Shown here in pieces: positions 37,401 to 48,939 of a DNA stretch of 64,000 nt. This DNA is from Steinernema hermaphroditum. Its lineage: Eukaryota; Nematoda; Chromadorea; Rhabditida; Steinernematidae. Every line of letters begins with the position of its first letter. The stretch's first letter is position 1. Location of the stretch: positions 396,769-460,768 of the forward strand of contig CM059624.1 in the NCBI GenBank assembly GCA_030435675.1, in the 5' to 3' direction. A model generated the notes under the pieces. It made no database searches, was not told the origin of the DNA, and worked only from the letters and a program-made list of their open reading frames with translations. A program made the translations under genes and the position numbers.

Positions 37401-40400
37401 TAGTCCACAGTAAATCCAACGAGAGTAGGCGCGTTCGATCAGGCTCGTGCAGTTCTACAAGATCCAATCATAAAAATGCTATGGTACTTTGGAGCAGGAG
37501 GGTCAGATGCAGAACTCTTTGTATGAACAAGGGCCCTATCTGTCTCGAATTGAAAGTTTTGCAGGAAACTAAGATAGTCCACAGTAAATCCAACGAGAGT
37601 AGGCGCGTTCGATCAGGCTCGTGCAGTTCTACAAGATCCAATCATAAAAATGCTATGGTACTTTGGAGCAGGAGGGTCAGATGCAGAACTCTTTGTATGA
37701 ACAAGGCCCTATCTGTCTCGAATTGAAAGTTTTGCAGGAAACTAAGATAGTCCACAGTAAATCCAACGAGAGTAGGCGCGTTCGATCAGGCTCGTGCAGT
37801 TCTACAAGATCCAATCATAAAAATGCTATGGTACTTTGGAGCAGGAGGGTCAGATGCAGAACTCTTTGTATGAACAAGGCCCTATCTGTCTCGAATTGAA
37901 AGTTTTGCAGGAAACTAAGATAGTCCACAGTAAATCCAACGAGAGTAGGCGCGTTCGATCAGGCTCGTGCAGTTCTACAAGATCCAATCATAAAAATGCT
38001 ATGGTACTTTGGAGCAGGAGGGTCAGATGCAGAACTCTTTGTATGAACAAGGGCCCTATCTGTCTCGAATTGAAAGTTTTGCAGGAAACTAAGATAGTCC
38101 ACAGTAAATCCAACGAGAGTAGGCGCGTTCGATCAGGCTCGTGCAGTTCTACAAGATAGAATCATAAAAATGCTATGGTACTTTGGAGCAGGAGGGTCAG
38201 ATGCAGAACTCTTTGTATGAACAAGGGCCCTATCTGTCTCGAATTGAAAGTTTTGCAGGAAACTAAGATAGTCCACAGTAAATCCCAACGAGAGTAGGCG
38301 CGTTCGATCAGGCTCGTGCAGTTCTACAAGATCCAATCATAAAAATGCTATGGTACTTTGGAGCAGGAGGGTCAGATGCAGAACTCTTTGTATGAACAAG
38401 GCCCTATCTGTCTCGAATTGAAAGTTTTGCAGGAAACTAAGATAGTCCACAGGAAATCCAACGAGGGAGTAGGCGCGTTCGATCAGGCTCGTGCAGTTCT
38501 ACAAGACAGAATCATAAAAATGCTATGGTACTTTGGAGCAGGAGGGTCAGATGCAGAGCTCTTGGTGTGAACAAGGGCCCTATCTGTCTCGAATTGAAAG
38601 TTTTGCAGGAAACTAAGATAGTCCACAGTAATTCCAACGGGAATAGGCGCGTTCGATCAGGCTCGTGCAGTTCTACAAGATCCAATCATAAAAATGCTAT
38701 GGTACTTTGGAGCAGGAGGGTCAGATGCAGAACTCTTTGTATGAACAAGGGCCCTATCTGTCTCGAATTGAAAGTTTTGCAGGAAACTAAGATAGTCCAC
38801 AGTAAATCCAACGAGAGTAGGCGCGTTCGATCAGGCTCGTGCAGTTCTACAAGATCCAATCATAAAAATGCTATGGTACTTTGGAGCAGGAGGGTCAGAT
38901 GCAGAGCTCTTGGTGTGAGCAAGGGCCCTGCTGTCTCGAATTGAAAGTTTTGCAGGAAACTAAGATAGTCCACAGTAATTCCAACGGGAATAGGCGCGTT
39001 CGATCAGGCTCGTGCAGTTCTACAAGATCCAATCATAAAAATGCTATGGTACTTTGGAGCAGGAGGGTCAGATGCAGATCTCTTTGTATGATCAAGGGCC
39101 CTAGCTGTCTCGAATTGAAAGTTTTGCAGGAAACTAAGATAGTCCACAGTAATTCCAACGAGAGTAGGCGCGTTCGATCAGGCTCGTGCAGTTCTACAAG
39201 ATCCAATCATAAAAATGCTATGGTACTTTGGAGCAGGAGGGTCAGATGCAGAACTCTTTGTATGAACAAGGCCCTATCTGTCTCGAATTGAAAGTTTTGC
39301 AGGAAACTAAGATAGTCCACAGTAAATCCAACGAGAGTAGGCGCGTTCGATCAGGCTCGTGCAGTTCTACAAGATCCAATCATAAAAATGCTATGGTACT
39401 TTGGAGCAGGAGGGTCAGATGCAGAACTCTTTGTATGAACAAGGCCCTATCTGTCTCGAATTGAAAGTTTTGCAGGAAACTAAGATAGTCCACAGTAAAT
39501 CCAACGAGAGTAGGCGCGTTCGATCAGGCTCGTGCAGTTCTACAAGATCCAATCATAAAAATGCTATGGTACTTTGGAGCAGGAGGGTCAGATGCAGAGC
39601 TCTTTGTGTGAGCAAGGGCCCTGCTGTCTCGAATTGAAAGTTTTGCAGGAAACTAAGATAGTCCACAGTAAATCCAACGAGAATAGGCGCGTTCGATCAG
39701 GCTCGTGCAGTTCTACAAGATCCAATCATAAAAATGCTATGGTACTTTGGAGCAGGAGGGTCAGATGCAGAGCTCTTTGTATGAACAAGGGCCCTATCTG
39801 TCTCGAATTGAAAGTTTTGCAGGAAACTAAGATAGTCCACAGTAAATCCAACGAGAGTAGGCGCGTTCGATCAGGCTCGTGCAGTTCTACAAGACAGAAT
39901 CATAAAAATGCTATGGTACTTTGGAGCAGGAGGGTCAGATGCAGAGCTCTTGGTATGAGCAAGGGCCCTATCTGTCTCGAATTGAAAGTTTTGCAGGAAA
40001 CTAAGATAGTCCACAGTAAATCCAACGAGAATAGGCGCGTTCGATCAGGCTCGTGCAGTTCTACAAGATCCAATCATAAAAATGCTATGGTACTTTGGAG
40101 CAGGAGGGTCAGATGCAGAACTCTTTGTATGAACAAGGGCCCTATCTGTCTCGAATTGAAAGTTTTGCAGGAAACTAAGATAGTCCACAGTAAATCCAAC
40201 GAGAGTAGGCGCGTTCGATCAGGCTCGTGCAGTTCTACAAGATCCAATCATAAAAATGCTATGGTACTTTGGAGCAGGAGGGTCAGATGCAGAGCTCTTG
40301 GTGTGAGCAAGGGCCCTGCTGTCTCGAATTGAAAGTTTTGCAGGAAACTAAGATAGTCCACAGTAAATCCCAACGGGAATAGGCGCGTTCGATCAGGCTC

Positions 40401-43400
40401 GTGCAGTTCTACAAGATCCAATCATAAAAATGCTATGGTACTTTGGAGCAGGAGGGTCAGATGCAGAGCTCTTTGTATGAGCAAGGGCCCTAGCTGTCTC
40501 GAATTGAAAGTTTTGCAGGAAACTAAGATAGTCCACAGTAAATCCAACGAGAGTAGGCGCGTTCGATCAGGCTCGTGCAGTTCTACAAGATCCAATCATA
40601 AAAATGCTATGGTACTTTGGAGCAGGAGGGTCAGATGCAGAACTCTTTGTATGATCAAGGGCCCTATCTGTCTCGAATTGAAAGTTTTGCAGGAAACTAA
40701 GATAGTCCACAGTAATTCCAACGAGAGTAGGCGCGTTCGATCAGGCTCGTGCAGTTCTACAAGATCCAATCATAAAAATGCTATGGTACTTTGGAGCAGG
40801 AGGGTCAGATGCAGAGCTCTTTGTATGAACAAGGGCCCTATCTGTCTCGAATTGAAAGTTTTGCAGGAAACTAAGATAGTCCACAGTAAATCCAACGAGA
40901 GTAGGCGCGTTCGATCAGGCTCGTGCAGTTCTACAAGATCCAATCATAAAAATGCTATGGTACTTTGGAGCAGGAGGGTCAGATGCAGAACTCTTTGTAT
41001 GAACAAGGGCCCTATCTGTCTCGAATTGAAAGTTTTGCAGGAAACTAAGATAGTCCACAGTAAATCCAACGAGAGTAGGCGCGTTCGATCAGGCTCGTGC
41101 AGTTCTACAAGATCCAATCATAAAAATGCTATGGTACTTTGGAGCAGGAGGGTCAGATGCAGAACTCTTTGTATGAACAAGGGCCCTATCTGTCTCGAAT
41201 TGAAAGTTTTGCAGGAAACTAAGATAGTCCACAGTAAATCCAACGAGAGTAGGCGCGTTCGATCAGGCTCGTGCAGTTCTACAAGATCCAATCATAAAAA
41301 TGCTATGGTACTTTGGAGCAGGAGGGTCAGATGCAGAGCTCTTGGTGTGAGCAAGGGCCCTAGCTGTCTCGAATTGAAAGTTTTGCAGGAAACTAAGATA
41401 GTCCACAGTAAATCCAACGAGAGTAGGCGCGTTCGATCAGGCTCGTGCAGTTCTACAAGATCCAATCATAAAAATGCTATGGTACTTTGGAGCAGGAGGG
41501 TCAGATGCAGAGCTCTTGGTGTGAGCAAGGGCCCTAGCTGTCTCGAATTGAAAGTTTTGCAGGAAACTAAGATAGTCCACAGTAAATCCCAACGAGAGTA
41601 GGCGCGTTCGATCAGGCTCGTGCAGTTCTACAAGATCCAATCATAAAAATGCTATGGTACTTTGGAGCAGGAGGGTCAGATGCAGAGCTCTTTGTATGAA
41701 CAAGGGCCCTATCTGTCTCGAATTGAAAGTTTTGCAGGAAACTAAGATAGTCCACAGTAAATCCAACGAGAGTAGGCGCGTTCGATCAGGCTCGTGCAGT
41801 TCTACAAGATCCAGAATCATAAAAATGCTATGGTACTTTGGAGCAGGAGGGTCAGATGCAGAGCTCTTTGTATGAACAAGGGCCCTATCTGTCTCGAATT
41901 GAAAGTTTTGCAGGAAACTAAGATAGTCCACAGTAAATCCAACGAGAGTAGGCGCGTTCGATCAGGCTCGTGCAGTTCTACAAGATCCAATCATAAAAAT
42001 GCTATGGTACTTTGGAGCAGGAGGGTCAGATGCAGAACTCTTTGTATGAACAAGGGCCCTATCTGTCTCGAATTGAAAGTTTTGCAGGAAACTAAGATAG
42101 TCCACAGTAAATCCAACGAGAGTAGGCGCGTTCGATCAGGCTCGTGCAGTTCTACAAGATCCAATCATAAAAATGCTATGGTACTTTGGAGCAGGAGGGT
42201 CAGATGCAGAGCTCTTGGTGTGAGCAAAGGCCCTATCTGTCTCGAATTGAAAGTTTTGCAGGAAACTAAGATAGTCCACAGTAAATCCAACGAGAATAGG
42301 CGCGTTCGATCAGGCTCGTGCAGTTCTACAAGATCCAATCATAAAAATGCTATGGTACTTTGGAGCAGGAGGGTCAGATGCAGAACTCTTTGTATGAACA
42401 AGGGCCCTATCTGTCTCGAATTGAAAGTTTTGCAGGAAACTAAGATAGTCCACAGTAAATCCAACGAGAGTAGGCGCGTTCGATCAGGCTCGTGCAGTTC
42501 TACAAGATCCAGAATCATAAAAATGATATGGTACTTTGGAGCAGGAGGGTCAGATGCAGAGCTCTTGGTGTGAGCAAAGGGCCCTGCTGTCTCGAATTGA
42601 AAGTTTTGCAGGAAACTAAGATAGTCCACAGTAATTCCAACGAGAATAGGCGCGTTCGATCAGGCTCGTGCAGTTCTACAAGATCCAATCATAAAAATGC
42701 TATGGTACTTTGGAGCAGGAGGGTCAGATGCAGAACTCTTTGTATGAACAAGGCCCTATCTGTCTCGAATTGAAAGTTTTGCAGGAAACTAAGATAGTCC
42801 ACAGGAAATCCAACGAGAGTAGGCGCGTTCGATCAGGCTCGTGCAGTTCTACAAGACAGAATCATAAAAATGATATGGTACTTTGGAGCAGGAGGGTCAG
42901 ATGCAGAGCTCTTGGTGTGAGCAAGGGCCCTGCTGTCTCGAATTGAAAGTTTTGCAGGAAACTAAGATAGTCCATAGTAATCCCAACGGGAATAGGCGCG
43001 TTCGATCAGGCTCGTGCAGTTCTACAAGATCCAATCATAAAAATGCTATGGTACTTTGGAGCAGGAGGGTCAGATGCAGAACTCTTTGTATGAACAAGGG
43101 CCCTATCTGTCTCGAATTGAAAGTTTTGCAGGAAACTAAGATAGTCCACAGTAAATCCAACGAGAGTAGGCGCGTTCGATCAGGCTCGTGCAGTTCTACA
43201 AGATCCAATCATAAAAATGCTATGGTACTTTGGAGCAGGAGGGTCAGATGCAGAGCTCTTTGTATGAACAAGGGCCCTAGCTGTCTCGAATTGAAAGTTT
43301 TGCAGGAAACTAAGATAGTCCACAGTAAATCCAACGAGAGTAGGCGCGTTCGATCAGGCTCGTGCAGTTCTACAAGATCCAATCATAAAAATGCTATGGT

Positions 43401-44039
43401 ACTTTGGAGCAGGAGGGTCAGATGCAGAACTCTTTGTATGAACAAGGGCCCTATCTGTCTCGAATTGAAAGTTTTGCAGGAAACTAAGATAGTCCACAGT
43501 AAATCCAACGAGAGTAGGCGCGTTCGATCAGGCTCGTGCAGTTCTACAAGATCCAATCATAAAAATGCTATGGTACTTTGGAGCAGGAGGGTCAGATGCA
43601 GAACTCTTTGTATGAGCAAGGGCCCTAGCTGTCTCGAATTGAAAGTTTTGCAGGAAACTAAGATAGTCCACAGTAAATCCAACGAGAGTAGGCGCGTTCG
43701 ATCAGGCTCGTGCAGTTCTACAAGATCCAATCATAAAAATGCTATGGTACTTTGGAGCAGGAGGGTCAGATGCAGAACTCTTTGTATGAACAAGGCCCTA
43801 TCTGTCTCGAATTGAAAGTTTTGCAGGAAACTAAGATAGTCCACAGTAAATCCAACGAGAGTAGGCGCGTTCGATCAGGCTCGTGCAGTTCTACAAGACA
43901 GAATCATAAAAATGCTATGGTACTTTGGAGCAGGAGGGTCAGATGCAGAGCTCTTGGTGTGAGCAAGGGCCCTGCTGTCTCGAATTGAAAGTTTTGCAGG
44001 AAACTAAGATAGTCCACAGTAAATCCCAACGAGAATAGG
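31418..44039 (+). repeat. Satellite block VIII: 174-bp-rich monomers
   Basis: Many monomers combine a hybrid head (GAGCTCTTTGTATGAAC) or B head with an extra G (CAAGGGCCCTATCTG), giving 174 bp. Middles are overwhelmingly K and tails AATCAT. Pure A and pure B monomers are interspersed. Tail insertions CCAGAATCAT occur near 33297, 41812 and 42509, and GACAGAATCAT near 36421, 38513, 39894, 42854 and 43897. Because 174 is 58 x 3, runs of these monomers stay open in one frame, for example 35580-36686 and 40435-41601. I read those as repeat artefacts: there is no ATG-led unique region, intron pattern or non-repeat flank. Confidence 0.9.
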
Positions 44040-44539
44040 NNNNNNNNNNNNNNNNNNNNNNNNNNNNNNNNNNNNNNNNNNNNNNNNNNNNNNNNNNNNN
44101 NNNNNNNNNNNNNNNNNNNNNNNNNNNNNNNNNNNNNNNNNNNNNNNNNNNNNNNNNNNNNNNNNNNNNNNNNNNNNNNNNNNNNNNNNNNNNNNNNNNN
44201 NNNNNNNNNNNNNNNNNNNNNNNNNNNNNNNNNNNNNNNNNNNNNNNNNNNNNNNNNNNNNNNNNNNNNNNNNNNNNNNNNNNNNNNNNNNNNNNNNNNN
44301 NNNNNNNNNNNNNNNNNNNNNNNNNNNNNNNNNNNNNNNNNNNNNNNNNNNNNNNNNNNNNNNNNNNNNNNNNNNNNNNNNNNNNNNNNNNNNNNNNNNN
44401 NNNNNNNNNNNNNNNNNNNNNNNNNNNNNNNNNNNNNNNNNNNNNNNNNNNNNNNNNNNNNNNNNNNNNNNNNNNNNNNNNNNNNNNNNNNNNNNNNNNN
44501 NNNNNNNNNNNNNNNNNNNNNNNNNNNNNNNNNNNNNNN
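44040..44539. other. Assembly gap (500 N)
   Basis: Exactly 500 N. Satellite sequence stops at GAGAATAGG on the left and resumes at AGTTCTACAAG on the right. The missing part of a single monomer between those points is 21 bp, so a true gap in phase would be 21 bp plus a multiple of about 173. 500 does not fit (367 or 540 would), so the size is a placeholder and the number of missing monomers is unknown. Frames that run through the N are meaningless. Confidence 0.99.
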
Positions 44540-47500
44540 AGTTCTACAAGATCCAATCATAAAAATGCTATGGTACTTTGGAGCAGGAGGGTCAGATGCA
44601 GAACTCTTGGTGTGAGCAAGGCCCTGCTGTCTCGAATTGAAAGTTTTGCAGGAAACTAAGATAGTCCACAGTAATCCCAACGGGAATAGGCGCGTTCGAT
44701 CAGGCTCGTGCAGTTCTACAAGATCCAATCATAAAAATGCTATGGTACTTTGGAGCAGGAGGGGTCAGATGCATAACTCTTTGTATGAGCAAGGGCCCTG
44801 TCTGTCTCGAATTGAAAGTTTTGCAGGAAACTAAGATAGTCCACAGTAAATCCAACGAGAGTAGGCGCGTTCGATCAGGCTCGTGCAGTTCTACAAGATC
44901 CAATCATAAAAATGCTATGGTACTTTGGAGCAGGAGGGTCAGATGCAGAACTCTTTGTATGAACAAGGCCCTATCTGTCTCGAATTGAAAGTTTTGCAGG
45001 AAACTAAGATAGTCCACAGGAAATCCAACGAGAGTAGGCGCGTTCGATCAGGCTCGTGCAGTTCTACAAGATCCAATCATAAAAATGCTATGGTACTTTG
45101 GAGCAGGAGGGTCAGATGCAGAACTCTTTGTATGAACAAGGCCCTATCTGTCTCGAATTGAAAGTTTTGCAGGAAACTAAGATAGTCCACAGTAAATCCA
45201 ACGAGAGTAGGCGCGTTCGATCAGGCTCGTGCAGTTCTACAAGATCCAATCATAAAAATGCTATGGTACTTTGGAGCAGGAGGGTCAGATGCAGAGCTCT
45301 TGGTGTGAGCAAGGCCCTATCTGTCTCGAATTGAAAGTTTTGCAGGAAACTAAGATAGTCCACAGTAATCCCAACGGGAATAGGCGCGTTCGATCAGGCT
45401 CGTGCAGTTCTACAAGATCCAATCATAAAAATGCTATGGTACTTTGGAGCAGGAGGGTCAGATGCAGAACTCTTTGTATGAACAAGGCCCTATCTGTCTC
45501 GAATTGAAAGTTTTGCAGGAAACTAAGATAGTCCACAGTAAATCCAACGAGAGTAGGCGCGTTCGATCAGGCTCGTGCAGTTCTACAAGATCCAATCATA
45601 AAAATGCTATGGTACTTTGGAGCAGGAGGGTCAGATGCAGAACTCTTTGTATGAACAAGGCCCTATCTGTCTCGAATTGAAAGTTTTGCAGGAAACTAAG
45701 ATAGTCCACAGGAAATCCAACTAAGATAGTCCACAGGAAATCCAACGAGAGTAGGCGCGTTCGATCAGGCTCCTGCAGTTCTACAAGATCCAATCATAAA
45801 AATGCTATGGTACTTTGGAGCAGGAGGGGTCAGATGCAGAACTCTTTGTATGAGCAAAGGCCCTATCTGTCTCGAATTGAAAGTTTTGCAGGAAACTAAG
45901 ATAGTCCACAGTAAATCCAACGAGAGTAGGCGCGTTCGATCAGGCTCCTGCAGTTCTACAAGATCCAATCATAAAAATGCTATGGTACTTTGGAGCAGGA
46001 GGGGTCAGATGCAGAACTCTTTGTATGAACAAGGCCCTATCTGTCTCGAATTGAAAGTTTTGCAGGAAACTAAGATAGTCCACAGTAAATCCAACGAGAG
46101 TAGGCGCGTTCGATCAGGCTCGTGCAGTTCTACAAGATCCAATCATAAAAATGCTATGGTACTTTGGAGCAGGAGGGGTCAGATGCATAACTCTTTGTAT
46201 GAGCAAGGGCCCTATCTGTCTCGAATTGAAAGTTTTGCAGGAAACTAAGATAGTCCACAGTAAATCCAACGAGAGTAGGCGCGTTCGATCAGGCTCGTGC
46301 AGTTCTACAAGATCGAATCATAAAAATGCTATGGTACTTTGGAGCAGGAGGGTCAGATGCAGAACTCTTTGTATGAACAAGGCCCTATCTGTCTCGAATT
46401 GAAAGTTTTGCAGGAAACTAAGATAGTCCACAGTAAATCCAACGGGAATAGGCGCGTTCGATCAGGCTCCTGCAGTTCTACAAGATCCAATCATAAAAAT
46501 GATATGGTACTTTGGAGCAGGAGGGGTCAGATGCAGAAACTCTTTGTATGAACAAGGGCCCTATCTGTCTCGAATTGAAAGTTTTGCAGGAAACTAAGAT
46601 AGTCCACAGTAAATCCAACGAGAGTAGGCGCGTTCGATCAGGCTCGTGCAGTTCTACAAGATCCAATCATAAAAATGCTATGGTACTTTGGAGCAGGAGG
46701 GTCAGCTGCAGAGCTCTTGGTGTGAGCAAGGGCCTATCTGTCTCGAATTGAAAGTTTTGCAGGAAACTAAGATAGTCCACAGTAAATCCAACGAGAGTAG
46801 GCGCGTTCGATCAGGCTCGTGCAGTTCTACAAGATCCAGTCATAAAAATGCTATGGTACTTTGGAGCAGGAGGGTCAGATGCAGAACTCTTTGTATGAAC
46901 AAGGCCCTATCTGTCTCGAATTGAAAGTTTTGCAGGAAACTAAGATAGTCCACAGTAAATCCCAACGGGAGTAGGCGCGTTCGATCAGGCTCGTGCAGTT
47001 CTACAAGATCCAATCATAAAAATGCTATGGTACTTTGGAGCAGGAGGGTCAGATGCAGAACTCTTTGTATGAACAAGGCCCTATCTGTCTCGAATTGAAA
47101 GTTTTGCAGGAAACTAAGATAGTCCACAGTAAATCCAACGAGAGTAGGCGCGTTCGATCAGGCTCGTGCAGTTCTACAAGATCGAATCATAAAAATGCTA
47201 TGGTACTTTGGAGCAGGAGGGTCAGATGCAGAACTCTTTGTATGAACAAGGCCCTATCTGTCTCGAATTGAAAGTTTTGCAGGAAACTAAGATAGTCCAC
47301 AGTAAATCCAACGAGAGTAGGCGCGTTCGATCAGGCTCGTGCAGTTCTACAAGATCCAATCATAAAAATGCTATGGTACTTTGGAGCAGGAGGGTCAGAT
47401 GCAGAGCTCTTGGTGTGAGCAAGGCCCTGCTGTCTCGAATTGAAAGTTTTGCAGGAAACTAAGATAGTCCACAGTAATCCCAACGGGAATAGGCGCGTTC

Positions 47501-48939
47501 GATCAGGCTCGTGCAGTTCTACAAGATCCAATCATAAAAATGATATGGTACTTTGGAGCAGGAGGCGTCAGATGCATAACTCTTTGTATGAGCAAGGGCC
47601 CTGCTGTCTCGAATTGAAAGTTTTGCAGGAAACTAAGATAGTCCACAGTAAATCCAACGGGAGTAGGCGCGTTCGATCAGGCTCGTGCAGTTCTACAAGA
47701 TCCAGTCATAAAAATGCTATGGTACTTTGGAGCAGGAGGGTCAGATGCAGAACTCTTTGTATGAACAAGGCCCTATCTGTCTCGAATTGAAAGTTTTGCA
47801 GGAAACTAAGATAGTCCACAGTAAATCCAACGAGAGTAGGCGCGTTCGATCAGGCTCGTGCAGTTCTACAAGATCCAATCATAAAAATGCTATGGTACTT
47901 TGGAGCAGGAGGGTCAGATGCAGAACTCTTTGTATGAACAAGGCCCTATCTGTCTCGAATTGAAAGTTTTGCAGGAAACTAAGATAGTCCACAGTAAATC
48001 CAACGAGAGTAGGCGCGTTCGATCAGGCTCGTGCAGTTCTACAAGATCGAATCATAAAAATGCTATGGTACTTTGGAGCAGGAGGGTCAGATGCAGAATT
48101 CTTTGTATGAACAAGGCCCTATCTGTCTCGAATTGAAAGTTTTGCAGGAAACTAAGATAGTCCACAGGAAATCCAACGAGAGTAGGCGCGTTCGATCAGG
48201 CTCCTGCAGTTCTACAAGATCCAATCATAAAAATGATATGGTACTTTGGAGCAGGAGGGGTCAGATGCAGAACTCTTTGTATGAGCAAGGGCCCTATCTG
48301 TCTCGAATTGAAAGTTTTGCAGGAAACTAAGATAGTCCACAGTAAATCCAACGAGAGTAGGCGCGTTCGATCAGGCTCGTGCAGTTCTACAAGATCCAAT
48401 CATAAAAATGCTATGGTACTTTGGAGCAGGAGGGTCAGATGCAGAGCTCTTGGTGTGAGCAAGGGCCCTGCTGTCTCGAATTGAAAGTTTTGCAGGAAAC
48501 TAAGATAGTCCACAGTAAATCCAACGGGAGTAGGCGCGTTCGATCAGGCTCGTGCAGTTCTACAAGATCCAGTCATAAAAATGCTATGGTACTTTGGAGC
48601 AGGAGGGTCAGATGCAGAACTCTTTGTATGAACAAGGCCCTATCTGTCTCGAATTGAAAGTTTTGCAGGAAACTAAGATAGTCCACAGGAAATCCAACGA
48701 GAGTAGGCGCGTTCGATCAGGCTCGTGCAGTTCTACAAGATCCAATCGTAAAAATGCTATGGTACTTTGGAGCAGGAGGGTCAGATGCAGAACTCTTTGT
48801 ATGAACAAGGTCCTATCTGTCTCGAATCGAAAGTTTTGCAGGAAACTAAGATAGTCCACAGTAAATCCAACGAGAGTAGGCGCGTTCGATCAGGCTCGTG
48901 CAGTTCTACAAGATAGAATCATAAAAATGCTATGGTACT
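44540..48939 (+). repeat. Satellite block IX: B-type with GGAGGGGTCAG and CTCCTGCAG variants
   Basis: B heads with K middles dominate. Variants scarce or absent left of the gap appear: an extra G in GGAGGGGTCAG (44758, 45827, 46001, 46171, 46520, 48255), the H head GATGCATAACTCTTTG (44770, 46190, 47574), the G-to-C change CTCCTGCAG in the core (45770, 45948, 46466, 48201), the tail ATCGAATCAT and the 172-bp A variant GAGCAAGGCCCTGCTG (44615, 47418). Confidence 0.88.
45696..45745 (+). repeat. 25-bp microduplication inside a monomer
   Basis: A 25-bp segment starting CTAAGATAGTCCACAGG and ending ATCCAA is present twice in direct tandem (45696-45720 and 45721-45745). It lengthens the monomer at 45617 to 198 bp, the longest unit in the window. 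The repeat is perfect, so the event is recent or protected from drift. It is the only clear within-monomer tandem duplication I found. Confidence 0.95.

Noticed and set aside
40435..41601. 388-codon open frame (and 35580-36686 with 368 codons)
   Set aside because: Made wholly of 174-bp satellite monomers in one frame. No unique domain, no promoter or splice context, and the same sequence continues on both sides with stops as soon as a 173-bp unit occurs.
43904..44728. 274-codon reverse-strand frame
   Set aside because: Mostly unknown residues because it crosses the 500-N gap; the rest is reverse-strand satellite.
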